The position numbers and the translations under genes are program-made. Shown piece after piece: positions 1-6,748 of a DNA stretch of 13,106 nucleotides. Position 1 is the stretch's first letter, and every line of letters starts with the position of its first letter. The stretch is from an uncultured Collinsella sp. (GTDB lineage Bacteria > Actinomycetota > Coriobacteriia > Coriobacteriales > Coriobacteriaceae), in assembly GCA_938023905.1 (NCBI GenBank), contig CALJCO010000012.1, positions 1-13,106 on the forward strand, in the 5' to 3' direction. The notes under the pieces were generated by a model. That model ran no database searches. It was not told the DNA's origin and saw only the letters and a program-made list of their open reading frames with translations.

Positions 1-84
1 GTTGCCGCAGCCTGCGAGTGCTAGCTTGATGATTTCCTCGCGCTCGGCACGCGTCGTGTCCTTGATGAGCTTGCTTTTTGCCAT
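1..84 (-). CDS. Small conserved-looking hypothetical protein, N-terminal part only
   Basis: Only the first 28 codons are present; the gene continues off the left edge. The reading starts at an ATG (82-84 on the complement) behind a good ribosome site, GAGGAA, about 6 nt upstream. The peptide begins MAKSKLIKDTTRAEREEI and is rich in Lys, Arg and Glu, then turns to a short Ala/Leu stretch ending in Cys-Gly. It resembles short cysteine-containing hypothetical proteins that I associate with Coriobacteriia, but that is memory and not a search. It is divergent from the membrane protein gene at 222. No function can be assigned from this fragment. Confidence 0.6.
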   Translation of the reverse strand, partial: MAKSKLIKDTTRAEREEIIKLALAGCGN

Positions 85-221
85 GACGTTCCTCGATTCG
101 CTCGTGACCGTCGGCCGCGCATGTCTTGTAGATACCGACGGGCTCTGCCCATCATAGGCTTTTGCGCGGGTAGAATGCATGGATAACTTGATGCTCACGC
201 GCGACGGAAAGGAATCGTTGC

Positions 222-1211
222 ATGGATCAGGACAAGACAACCGTGATGGGCGGCTACGGTTCCGCGCAGGCTGGCGATAGCGCCGATGCGACCCGCGTTG
301 TTCCCAACCGCGGTTATACCGACCCCGCCGCGACGCAGCCTTCTGCCGAGCCCACCCGGGTTATGGGCTATGGCGACACGGCGCAGGATTCTTATGCTGC
401 ATCTTCGCAAGGCCCCTATGGCAACGCAGCTCCGGACCCGTTTGATTATGCGCCGCAGGATTCTTATGCCGCCTCGACACCGAATCCCTATGACAACCTG
501 CCGCAGAATCCTATTCCGCAGCCTCAGCAGACGACGTATATGCCTCGCACGGCGCAGCCTCGCTACGAGTCGCGGGAGCCGTATCGCGAGTACCCCAAGT
601 CGATTCCGCAATATGGCGAGGACGAGGAGAAGAAGCCGTCGCGTTCGTCGAGCGTGATCAAGAAGATCCTCATCGTGCTGGCGATCTTCTTTGCGCTGTC
701 GGTTGTGTTTGCCATCGTGTCGGGCATGCTCAACAAGCGAGGGAGTTCAACGGCCGATACCGCTGCCGAGCAAACCGAGTCCGCCTCGTCTAGCACCGTC
801 GATCTGAGCGATATCCCGGGGCAGTACTGGTCCAACGCCAAGAAGCTCCTTAAGTCGCGCGGCGCCGATCTTTCGAATGCCGTGGTCCTGACTGATGATG
901 GCTCAACGCCCGTCGTCGATGCCAACTGGATCGTTACTTCTGCTTACTATAACGACAGCGGCAACCTCGAAATTCAGCTCACGCACAAGAACAGCTCGGG
1001 CAACTCGTCCGGCGGCCAAAGCGGTACCGACAGCTCGAGCTCCAATACGCTGGAGGACTTGAGCAACAAGGCACAGGAGTTGGGAGACAAAGCGCAAGAG
1101 CTGGGCGACACGGCGCAGAACCTGGGCGACACCGCTCAGAACCTGGGTGATATGGCGACGGATGCCTGGAACGCACTGCAAAACGGCATCTCGGGCGCGC
1201 AGGGAAACTAG
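222..1211 (+). CDS. Bitopic membrane protein: Pro/Tyr-rich cytoplasmic tail, one TM, PASTA-like outer region, heptad repeats
   Basis: The protein has 329 residues; its ATG follows AAAGGA. Residues 1-140 are low-complexity (Pro, Gln, Tyr, Ser) with repeated motifs such as QDSYAAS at residues 55 and 79, and three short Thr-Val sites (KTTV, ATRV, PTRV) in the first 47 residues. A basic stretch (RSSSVIKK) precedes one hydrophobic segment at about 148-170, so the tail should be cytoplasmic and the C-terminus outside. Residues 195-256 (DIPGQYW...LTHK) look like the PASTA-like or DUF-type repeats of Gram-positive surface proteins: a conserved Gly, a helix with 'NAKKLLKSRGAD', and a final strand. Residues 283-310 are four 7-residue repeats. 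There is no enzyme motif. The gene is monocistronic, convergent with the CDF gene 12 nt away. It may be a sensor or a kinase-regulated envelope protein; the role is not known. Confidence 0.85.
   Translation: MDQDKTTVMGGYGSAQAGDSADATRVVPNRGYTDPAATQPSAEPTRVMGYGDTAQDSYAASSQGPYGNAAPDPFDYAPQDSYAASTPNPYDNLPQNPIPQPQQTTYMPRTAQPRYESREPYREYPKSIPQYGEDEEKKPSRSSSVIKKILIVLAIFFALSVVFAIVSGMLNKRGSSTADTAAEQTESASSSTVDLSDIPGQYWSNAKKLLKSRGADLSNAVVLTDDGSTPVVDANWIVTSAYYNDSGNLEIQLTHKNSSGNSSGGQSGTDSSSSNTLEDLSNKAQELGDKAQELGDTAQNLGDTAQNLGDMATDAWNALQNGISGAQGN
1068..1151 (+). repeat. Four tandem 21-bp repeats encoding a 7-residue unit
   Basis: Four consecutive 21-bp units encode KAQELGD, KAQELGD, TAQNLGD, TAQNLGD (residues 283-310 of the membrane protein), flanked by weaker copies (DLSN before, DMATDAW after). 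The 7-residue period with Ala and Leu at fixed positions predicts an amphipathic helix or coiled coil. Copies 1-2 and 3-4 are more alike within each pair, which suggests stepwise duplication. Such tandem units may vary in number between strains. Confidence 0.85.
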
Positions 1212-1223
1212 CTGTTAAGCGGG

Positions 1224-2408
1224 CTACAGTTGCTCGGCCGGACGCTCGGGCGAGCTAAAGCCCGAATCAAACGTGACGACGCACGAGACGTCGGGCCGGC
1301 GCTCGTGCACGATGCGCGTGACGAGCTCCAGCAGCTCCTCGTCGGATATGTCAAAGCCGTCGGGACGCACCAGGTCAAGCGAAACGAACCCGTCGTGCTC
1401 GTGCAGGTCGTGGATGGAGAGCGCGGGGTCGATCTGCATGACGCCGCGCTTGACCCAGCCGCGTAGGTCGTCGACGGTGGTGGCGATGGGGTCGCAGTGC
1501 AGCGTGATACCGATGCCCATCTGCCGTTTGATATCGTGCTCGATGGTGTCCAAAATCTCGTGGTGCTCAAATGCGTCGCCCTCGCCGGGCATCTCCACGT
1601 GGGCGCTGGCAAACTGACGACCGGGGCCGTAGTCGTGCACCATGAGGTCGTGTGTGCCCAAGACCTGGGGGTACGACATAATCCTGTCGCGGATTTCCTG
1701 GACGAGCTTGGGGTCGGGCGCTTGTCCTAACAGCGGGCTGATGGCGTCGCGCACCAGGCCCAGGCCGCTGATGCAGATGAAGATGCCCACACCCAGGCCT
1801 GCCCAGCCATCGAGGTCAAAGCCGGTCGTCTGCGAAATAAGCGCCGCCACCAGGACCGAGCCCGAGGTGATGACGTCGTTTTTGGAGTCCTGTGCTGTGG
1901 CGATGAGCGTCTCCGAGTCGATGCGGTCGCCCAACGTGCGGTTGAACGCGGCCATCCAGAGCTTAACGAGCATGGACAAGACGAGGGCGGCTAAGGAGAG
2001 CACTGAATATGCAGTGGGGGAAGGCTTGATGATCTTAGTGACCGACTCGAGGATCAGGTTGATGCCGACGGCGCAAACCAGGACGGCGACGAACAGACCG
2101 GCTAGGTACTCGTAGCGACCGTGGCCATAGGGGTGGCCTTCGTCTGCCGGGCGGCTGGCAAGGCGGAACCCGAGCAGGCTCACGATGTTGCTCGAGGCGT
2201 CGGAGAGGTTGTTGAAGGCGTCGGCGATGAGCGAGACAGAGCCGGCGAGCAGGCCCGCGATGCCCTTGGCCAGGCACAGAGTGATGTTGAGGCCAATGCA
2301 GATGAGGCTTGCGGCGAAGCCCGCGTTGGTGCGGCAGGAGGTATCGACCGGCTCGCCCTCGCTGCCGGGAACAAGCGTATGTACCAGCCGATTTACAAAT
2401 AGCATAGC
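1224..2408 (-). CDS. Cation diffusion facilitator family transporter, likely Mn/Fe type
   Basis: The start chosen is the ATG at 2406-2408 (394 residues), because GAGGAC lies 7-8 nt upstream. An ATG 18 nt earlier has no ribosome site. The family is clear: membrane segments from residue 28, the TM2 motif SLIADAFNNLSDA, the loop HPYGHGRYEYLAGL and the TM5 motif DSKNDV, followed by a cytoplasmic metal-binding domain (about residues 220-390) with His/Asp-rich stretches. Such proteins export divalent metals in exchange for protons. The transport-site residues read N65-x3-D69 in TM2 and D173-x3-D177 in TM5. The zinc-type site is D/H-x3-D in TM2 with H-x3-D in TM5. N,D/D,D is the pattern described for manganese exporters such as pneumococcal MntE, so Mn (or Fe) is more likely than Zn. 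It is divergent from the zinc-ribbon gene. Confidence 0.93.
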   Translation of the reverse strand, partial: AMLFVNRLVHTLVPGSEGEPVDTSCRTNAGFAASLICIGLNITLCLAKGIAGLLAGSVSLIADAFNNLSDASSNIVSLLGFRLASRPADEGHPYGHGRYEYLAGLFVAVLVCAVGINLILESVTKIIKPSPTAYSVLSLAALVLSMLVKLWMAAFNRTLGDRIDSETLIATAQDSKNDVITSGSVLVAALISQTTGFDLDGWAGLGVGIFICISGLGLVRDAISPLLGQAPDPKLVQEIRDRIMSYPQVLGTHDLMVHDYGPGRQFASAHVEMPGEGDAFEHHEILDTIEHDIKRQMGIGITLHCDPIATTVDDLRGWVKRGVMQIDPALSIHDLHEHDGFVSLDLVRPDGFDISDEELLELVTRIVHERRPDVSCVVTFDSGFSSPERPAEQL

Positions 2409-2438
2409 GGTCGTCCTCACAATCATGTTTAAGGGGAT

Positions 2439-2444
2439 AGTGTA
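2439..2444 (-). promoter_or_regulatory. Candidate -10 box for the CDF gene
   Basis: On the complement the hexamer is TACACT, a good -10 match, placing transcription start about 25 nt upstream of the ATG at 2408. No convincing -35 is seen at the right spacing. The placement agrees with the shorter start chosen for the transporter. Confidence 0.3.
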
Positions 2445-2463
2445 GCTCGCGCGGAGGCGCTGT

Positions 2464-2523
2464 GCACCGATGCTCAGAAAATGCAGTAATGGTCTGCCGG
2501 TGCTAACGAGCGAGCCTTCTCGT
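2464..2523. other. Two adjacent hairpins in the divergent CDF / zinc-ribbon intergenic region
   Basis: GCACCG (2464-2469) pairs with CGGTGC (2498-2503), and directly inside GCAG (2483-2486) pairs with CTGC (2494-2497). This gives a 10-bp helix with a 13-nt bulge on one side. It is followed by ACGAG (2506-2510) pairing with CTCGT (2519-2523). No known riboswitch consensus, including the Mn-sensing yybP-ykoY motif, was recognised. It could be a regulatory leader for the rightward gene or an operator region. Confidence 0.35.
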
Positions 2524-2623
2524 CTGCCTGGGTGGTCCATTTTGGGCCACATGGGTATGGGCATGTGCCTGTTTGCTCGACATACTTAACGTCGATAGCC
2601 CCTGTGCAAAGGAGGACGTTTCC

Positions 2624-3961
2624 ATGGACGAGATGTTTGCCATTAAATGTCAAAACTGCGGCGGCCCTATGTACTCGCACCAGGCTAAGCGCAGCTTTGA
2701 GTGCGCCTATTGCGGCGCGGTCATTCCGTGGCAGGCGGACGCCGGAGAGCCCAAGAGCGCTTTGGGCATTCGCCATACGCCGTTGACGGTGGTGGATGGA
2801 CTGCTCAAGCTCACGCATGTGTCGCAACTCGAGCGCCCGGAGGACCCGGACTGGTATTTCTTCAATTCGCACTGGCGCAATCAGTCGGTCCTGGAACATC
2901 TGCTGTGGGAGGATTGCGGCACGGCGCAGGAGTTCCAAGAGGCCACGCATGTGAGCATTCCTTGCCCCTTCTGCGGAGCGTCCTTTGAGGGCGAGTCAAC
3001 GCAGCGTGTGTTTGAGTGCCCGTCCTGCGGCAACAAGATCGGCATTGCCGACCTGCTCAAGCCCGGTACGTTTAGCAAACGTCTGACCATGGGCGTGGGT
3101 GCGGAGTATGTGCCGGAGCAGGGTATTCCCTGCGAAATCTCACCGCAGCAGGCACGTGCCAACGCACTGCAGCTGGTGCGCCAGTACCCGGATGCCTTTG
3201 CCGGGCACGAGGTGGAAGACGCAATCCAAAACGACATGATGCTCTTCTATTTCCCCATGGCGCTGGCGGACCTGCGTATGATGGCGAGCTTCCCGGGCAA
3301 GGGCCTGAGCAAGGAAACCCTGGTGTACTACGAGGTGCTCGACTGGGCGTATCCGCGGGCAAACTATCTGGATGTTCGCCTTATGGGCATTTTGGAGCCG
3401 TGGGACTTTGCCAAGGTTGGGCCGTTTGACCCGGCCATGCAGGAAGGTGACTTTCGCGTTGTCTCCGTCGATGCGTCTACCAAGGACCAAGTGGTCATTG
3501 ATAAGTTGGCGCTCGACATTGTCGGCAACGATGCCGAGGCAGTGCTTGGGCTCAATAAAAAGAGCATCCGAACCTGGGCGCGCAAGGCCCGCAAGCATAA
3601 GGACGGTCTGGTGATGGTGCCGGTCTACTTTGTCGATCGTCCGGCGACGGACAGCCGCGATGGCGAGCAGGTGCGCATTGCCGTAAACGGCCAGACGAGC
3701 CGCGCGGCAGCGGTGGTGTTTAGCGACAAGCGCGAGACGCATGTGGTGGCGTCGCTCAATCCGAGTCTGCATCTGTCCGGCGAAAGTACCGTGCATGCCA
3801 CGCCCATCGAGGTCAAATACGTTAAATCGCCCTTCCTATACCAGATCGTGCGCCGTGGAGGTGGCGAGCAACCGCGCCAGGTTGCAGCGGCAGCTGAGGG
3901 TTCCTACCGAGAAGAAAAGCCCAAACGCAAGGGATTGTTCGCTGCGATTTTTGGTAAGTAG
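2624..3961 (+). CDS. Double zinc-ribbon (TFIIB-type) protein of unknown function
   Basis: The start is set at the ATG at 2624 by a perfect AAAGGAGG 8 nt upstream, giving 445 residues. It has two zinc ribbons: C9-x2-C12 with C27-x2-C30, and C114-x2-C117 with C132-x2-C135. Both are of the CxxCG type. The second half has no metal motif but contains VPVYFVD followed by RIAVNGQTSRAA (about residues 335-362). This resembles the 'P-V-W ... NGQTGK' part of bacterial zinc-ribbon proteins often annotated as TFIIB-type zinc ribbon-containing or 'primosomal N-prime-like'. The C-terminus is basic (EEKPKRKGLFAAIFGK). There is no signal peptide or clear membrane span. It is likely cytoplasmic, and its partner is unknown. 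It is probably monocistronic. Confidence 0.85.
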   Translation: MDEMFAIKCQNCGGPMYSHQAKRSFECAYCGAVIPWQADAGEPKSALGIRHTPLTVVDGLLKLTHVSQLERPEDPDWYFFNSHWRNQSVLEHLLWEDCGTAQEFQEATHVSIPCPFCGASFEGESTQRVFECPSCGNKIGIADLLKPGTFSKRLTMGVGAEYVPEQGIPCEISPQQARANALQLVRQYPDAFAGHEVEDAIQNDMMLFYFPMALADLRMMASFPGKGLSKETLVYYEVLDWAYPRANYLDVRLMGILEPWDFAKVGPFDPAMQEGDFRVVSVDASTKDQVVIDKLALDIVGNDAEAVLGLNKKSIRTWARKARKHKDGLVMVPVYFVDRPATDSRDGEQVRIAVNGQTSRAAAVVFSDKRETHVVASLNPSLHLSGESTVHATPIEVKYVKSPFLYQIVRRGGGEQPRQVAAAAEGSYREEKPKRKGLFAAIFGK

Positions 3962-4143
3962 GGGAGTGGTGCCGGTTGGCTCGCGAGAGTGCGCAACATC
4001 CCGCCCGTGATGGCAGATGTAAATAAACGGTGGAACGGCTGTAAAAGAGCCTTGCCGCTGGGTAAAATCAGGATGTGCCGCGGAACCCGCTCCTCAGCTA
4101 CTCAAACTTCGGAGACGCGGGCAACGCAGGTATTATCGTCAAA

Positions 4144-4168
4144 AGGGTCGGTTGCAGCCGGCCCTTTG
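4144..4168 (-). terminator. Rho-independent terminator
   Basis: AAAGGG-T-CGG pairs with CCG-G-CCCTTT around a 6-nt loop (TTGCAG). On the complement the stem is followed by a T run from the AAAA before the hairpin. It lies about 20 nt beyond the stop of the 30-codon ORF. On the plus strand it could also stop readthrough from the zinc-ribbon gene, though only three T follow. Confidence 0.65.
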
Positions 4169-4189
4169 CATGACTCCCTTCGCTATCCG

Positions 4190-4282
4190 TTACTGCTTAT
4201 ATTCCCGCCAGATCGAGTAGAGGTTCCGGACGATGCCGGTTACATACATCGAGAGGCGCAGGATTTCAAGAAACAAGTTCAT
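4190..4282 (-). CDS. Possible 30-residue hydrophobic small protein
   Basis: A short leftward ORF runs from an ATG at 4280-4282 to TAA at 4190. It reads MNLFLEILRLSMYVTGIVRN and ends in LYSIWREYKQ. A weak ribosome site (GGGGTG, 6 nt upstream) precedes it, and the terminator at 4144-4168 follows within 25 nt. The first 20 residues are largely hydrophobic and the tail is charged, so a membrane-associated micropeptide is possible. No family is recognised. The ORF is short enough to be chance; the matched terminator on the same strand is the main support. It may be the third gene of the leftward glycohydrolase operon or have its own promoter. Confidence 0.4.
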   Translation of the reverse strand: MNLFLEILRLSMYVTGIVRNLYSIWREYKQ

Positions 4283-4361
4283 AGGCTTCACCCCAATCGG
4301 AGATCGGAGCGTTGCCCGCAGGCGGATTCCGCGGCAGTCGTAATTCTACCTCACAGGCCGC

Positions 4362-4383
4362 GGCGGGAGACATCCTACCCGCC
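4362..4383. other. GC-rich hairpin downstream of the 73-residue gene
   Basis: GGCGGG (4362-4367) pairs with CCCGCC (4378-4383) around a 10-nt loop, about 45 nt past the stop of the leftward 73-residue gene. No T run follows on either strand, so it is not a typical intrinsic terminator. Confidence 0.3.
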
Positions 4384-4425
4384 CCATGGCTTGGAGCAGT
4401 GTCGATCTAACGGGCAATCAAGCCT

Positions 4426-4647
4426 CTAGTTCTCTTTGAATTGAGCAAGCATCTGCCCGAAGAAGCTTAGTTCGGATGGCTCATAAATGATCGAACCGCC
4501 GTCCGCGGTCCTGTAGACCCCGCAGGGGAGGTAACGCCCGTCGGGGAGGACATAGAGGCTGGTTTCCTCCTTCAGTCCTACTGGAAATAGCGGAATTCCG
4601 TTTTCGTCCACTTGGAACTCGTCTATATTTGCGATCTTCCTCTCCAT
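4426..4647 (-). CDS. Hypothetical protein, 73 residues
   Basis: The ATG at 4645-4647 has AGGAGG four nt upstream. The protein is acidic, with no membrane segment, signal peptide or cysteine motif. It begins MERKIANIDEFQVDENGIPL and contains a beta-rich centre (LYVLPDGRYLPCGVYRTADG) with a short helical C-terminus (FFGQMLAQFKEN). I do not recognise it. Its start is 32 nt downstream of the ADP-ribosylglycohydrolase stop on the same strand, so the two are probably cotranscribed. The alternating hydrophobic and Gly/Asp turns suggest a small beta domain. It may modulate or accompany the hydrolase, but that is inference from position only. Confidence 0.75.
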   Translation of the reverse strand: MERKIANIDEFQVDENGIPLFPVGLKEETSLYVLPDGRYLPCGVYRTADGGSIIYEPSELSFFGQMLAQFKEN

Positions 4648-4679
4648 GATGCCTCCTGCCTTATTTCTTGAATGGCGCC

Positions 4680-5468
4680 TTAAAACAGGCAGCTCTCAAT
4701 CAGCTCTTTGCCGCGCAGAGTGTCGATCCACTCCTGTGGGATGGCTTTGAGACCGTATGCCGTGCCGGCGAGGGCGCCGGCGACGGCTGCGGTGGTGTCG
4801 GTGTCGTCGCCTAGGTTGACGGCGGCAAGCACGCAATCTTCGTAGCTGTTAGTGTTGACGAAACACCAGGTGGCTGCCTTAAGCGTGTCGCGCACGAAGC
4901 CACCCGACCTGATCTCCTGCTCAGGCACGCCTTTCAGATGGAGCGCCCACGAGGGGAGCACGTCGTTCATCACATCCCTCATCAGCTCGACAAATATGAT
5001 GCATGCGTCGGTCGACGTTCTGTGGGCGTGCGTAATCGCGGAGACCTTGCTGACCTCTTCGTCTGTCGCATCGGTGAACGCCAGGGGAGCGATGCGCATG
5101 AGCGATCCGTTGCCGTTGTCGCGCTCGCCGGAGCCTCCTTTGCCGGTGCGCAGGGCGCGGGCGGTCGTACCGCCGTAATCGAAAACGCCGTCGATCGTAT
5201 ACTCGCCACGGGCAATCCAGCTTACGAACTTGTCGCGCATGTCCGCGGTGTCGATGTGCCCGAGCTCCCTAATCGAGTCGCAGGTAGCAAGCGTCATAGA
5301 TGTGTCGTCGCTCCAGGTGCCGGCGGGTTGCCCATGCGTGCCGTAGCCGATCATGTCCGCGCATTCGAACGTACCGCGGGGCCTGAACTCGTAGGGAACG
5401 CCCAGCGCGTCACCGACGGCAAGCCCATAGATGCAGTCGCGCAGTGTTGTTTTCGGTCTGTCTGTCAT
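4680..5468 (-). CDS. ADP-ribosylglycohydrolase family protein (DraG-like)
   Basis: The protein has 262 residues, typical for the family; its ATG follows GAGGAG by 6 nt. These Mg-dependent enzymes remove ADP-ribose from proteins or small molecules. Family motifs are in order: GLAVGDALGVPYEF (15-28), TWSDDTSM (51-58, metal ligands S53, D54, D55), NGNGSLMRIAPLA (118-130), H147/H149 (THAHRTS), and LGDDTDTTAAVAGALAG (219-235, second metal cluster). All key Asp residues are present, so it should be active. It is cytoplasmic. It heads a likely two-gene leftward operon with the 73-residue protein and lies 64 nt downstream of the DUF1016 nuclease. The substrate is unknown. DraG of nitrogenase control is a relative, but there is no nitrogenase context here. 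Confidence 0.93.
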   Translation of the reverse strand: MTDRPKTTLRDCIYGLAVGDALGVPYEFRPRGTFECADMIGYGTHGQPAGTWSDDTSMTLATCDSIRELGHIDTADMRDKFVSWIARGEYTIDGVFDYGGTTARALRTGKGGSGERDNGNGSLMRIAPLAFTDATDEEVSKVSAITHAHRTSTDACIIFVELMRDVMNDVLPSWALHLKGVPEQEIRSGGFVRDTLKAATWCFVNTNSYEDCVLAAVNLGDDTDTTAAVAGALAGTAYGLKAIPQEWIDTLRGKELIESCLF

Positions 5469-5531
5469 GGAAAGCTCCTCTTATCCCGGGTGATGTGGAG
5501 CGCCGTCGGGGGTATCGGTCGCAACGTGCCG

Positions 5532-6581
5532 CTACCCTTGCGCTTCGCCATTAGTCGCTTCGTTGATGGCGCGGTACTCGGCACTCAGCTCGCGCGCCAG
5601 CTCTTCCTTGCTTGGAAGATACGGCAGGTATTTGGCGGCAAACACTTGGTCGTTGTCTTCGGGCAGCGTGTACTCGACGATCGAATCGCTTTTGTCCGCG
5701 CAGAGCACGATGCCTATGGGCGGATTGTCGCCTTCGTTCATGAGCTCGCGCGTGTAGTAGTTCACATACATTTGCATCTGGCCCAGGTCCTGGTGCGTAA
5801 GATCGTCCGTCTTAAGGTCGATGAGCACGAAGCAGCGCATCAGATAGTTGTAAAACACAAGGTCAATATAGAAATGGCGCCCATCAAAGGTGATGCGCCT
5901 TTGGCGCGCCTCGAAAGCGAAACCACGGCCAAGCTCCAGCAGGAACTTCTGAAGATGCGTGATGAGCGCCTGCTCTAGATCGCTCTCGCGAAACGCAGTA
6001 TCGTCCGAGAAACCTAAAAACTCCAGTACATATGGGTCGCGGATGATATCCTCGGGGCGACGAGCCGGGGCGCTCTTTTGGATTTCCTGGGTGACGGCCT
6101 CCTTGTCCTTGCTGGCAAGCAGGCGCTCGCGGAACATGGTGTTGATCTGGCGCTCGAGCTGACGCGTGCTCCAGCGAGAATCGGCACATTCGTTCATGTA
6201 CCATGTTCGAGCATCAGGGTCGGTTATACGCGATAACCTGCGGTAATGTGTCCAATTCAATTCGGAACGCAGCGCGTTCCGAATTGGGAACGCAAGATAA
6301 AACTGACGCATGTATCTTAAGCTTCTGGCGTTGAAGCCTCTGCCAAAATCCTTAGTCAATCTAACGGCAAGTTCGTCGATCAGTGCATCGCCATACTTGG
6401 CGCGCTCCTCTCCGCCCTGTTCATCAACAATACTCTTGCCGATCTCCCAATATGCCTCAACCATCGCAAAGTTAACGGCGGTATAGGCCTTGTCGCGAGC
6501 GGCGTTGAGAATCGAGGAAACCTGCTTGTAAAAAACTTCTGGCACGATTGCCGATTCCCCGCGGTTTGCCAGTTCACTCAT
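5532..6581 (-). CDS. DUF1016/YhcG family PD-(D/E)xK nuclease
   Basis: The start is uncertain. ATG at 6579-6581 (349 residues, used here) matches where family members begin, but AGAGGA lies about 13 nt off. ATG at 6612-6614 would add 11 residues and has no ribosome site. The N-terminal helical half (residues 15-150) has VNFAMVEAYWEIGKSIV, the motif LRYMRQFY and SELNWTHYRRL, all typical of DUF1016_N. The C-terminal half has FAFEARQRRI, then FYIDLVFYN with D240, then VLIDLKT with D255 and K257, and LGQMQMYVNYY with Q268: the PD-(D/E)xK nuclease core. Here the usual ELK is DLK. Members are often found near restriction or other defence genes; none is seen here. It is likely a DNA-acting enzyme of unknown role. 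Confidence 0.92.
   Translation of the reverse strand: MSELANRGESAIVPEVFYKQVSSILNAARDKAYTAVNFAMVEAYWEIGKSIVDEQGGEERAKYGDALIDELAVRLTKDFGRGFNARSLRYMRQFYLAFPIRNALRSELNWTHYRRLSRITDPDARTWYMNECADSRWSTRQLERQINTMFRERLLASKDKEAVTQEIQKSAPARRPEDIIRDPYVLEFLGFSDDTAFRESDLEQALITHLQKFLLELGRGFAFEARQRRITFDGRHFYIDLVFYNYLMRCFVLIDLKTDDLTHQDLGQMQMYVNYYTRELMNEGDNPPIGIVLCADKSDSIVEYTLPEDNDQVFAAKYLPYLPSKEELARELSAEYRAINEATNGEAQG
6258..6286. repeat. 13-bp perfect inverted repeat inside the DUF1016 gene
   Basis: CAATTCGGAACGC (6258-6270) and its exact reverse complement (6274-6286) are separated by 3 nt (AGC). It lies in the codons for the conserved FPIRNALRSELNW segment, so the coding constraint is met by codons that also make a strong hairpin. 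Confidence 0.8.
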
Positions 6582-6673
6582 CAATATCGCCCGACTTTCC
6601 TCTTGAGGACGCATCTTTATTGCATTTAGTTTAAAGACTCGTACGGACACGAATCGCTGCGCTGTCTGGCAAC

Positions 6674-6703
6674 TTCGCATGGAGGCCTTGCGGTGACTAA
6701 AAT
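6674..6703 (+). promoter_or_regulatory. Candidate promoter for the small PH-like gene
   Basis: TTCGCA (6674-6679) and TAAAAT (6698-6703) are 18 nt apart, matching 4 of 6 and 5 of 6 consensus positions. This would start the transcript about 40 nt upstream of the ATG at 6749. Confidence 0.35.
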
Positions 6704-6748
6704 TTGGCAATAGAGACAGTTTTCACGAACCCCATGGGAGTGACATGC

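Larger units (their letters stand above)
4076..4336. repeat. Nested inverted repeats bracketing a 260-bp unit
   Basis: TGCCGCGGAACCCGC at 4076-4090 is the reverse complement of 4322-4336 at 14 of 15 positions. Just inside, GCGGGCAACGC at 4117-4127 is exactly complementary to 4309-4319. The left arms are 26 nt apart and the right arms 2 nt apart. The unit holds the minus-strand hairpin at 4144-4168 and a 30-codon ORF. No target-site duplication is visible at the outer ends. It could be a small mobile cassette, a structured RNA or an old inverted duplication. Confidence 0.55.

Noticed and set aside
2409..2623. yybP-ykoY manganese riboswitch upstream of the CDF gene
   Set aside because: The conserved loop sequences of that riboswitch are not seen; only generic hairpins are present.
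4076..4336. Tn-like element with target duplication
   Set aside because: The flanks of the outer arms (4066-4075 and 4337-4346) show no direct repeat, and no transposase is present, so I report only the inverted repeats.
3989..4429. Rightward 146-codon open frame
   Set aside because: No good ribosome site; composition rich in Arg, Ser and Pro with no domain; it crosses the inverted repeats and the terminator and ends inside the opposite gene's stop region.
4938..5978. Rightward 346-codon open frame
   Set aside because: It lies opposite the ADP-ribosylglycohydrolase and DUF1016 genes, which have clear family motifs; it is a high-GC shadow.
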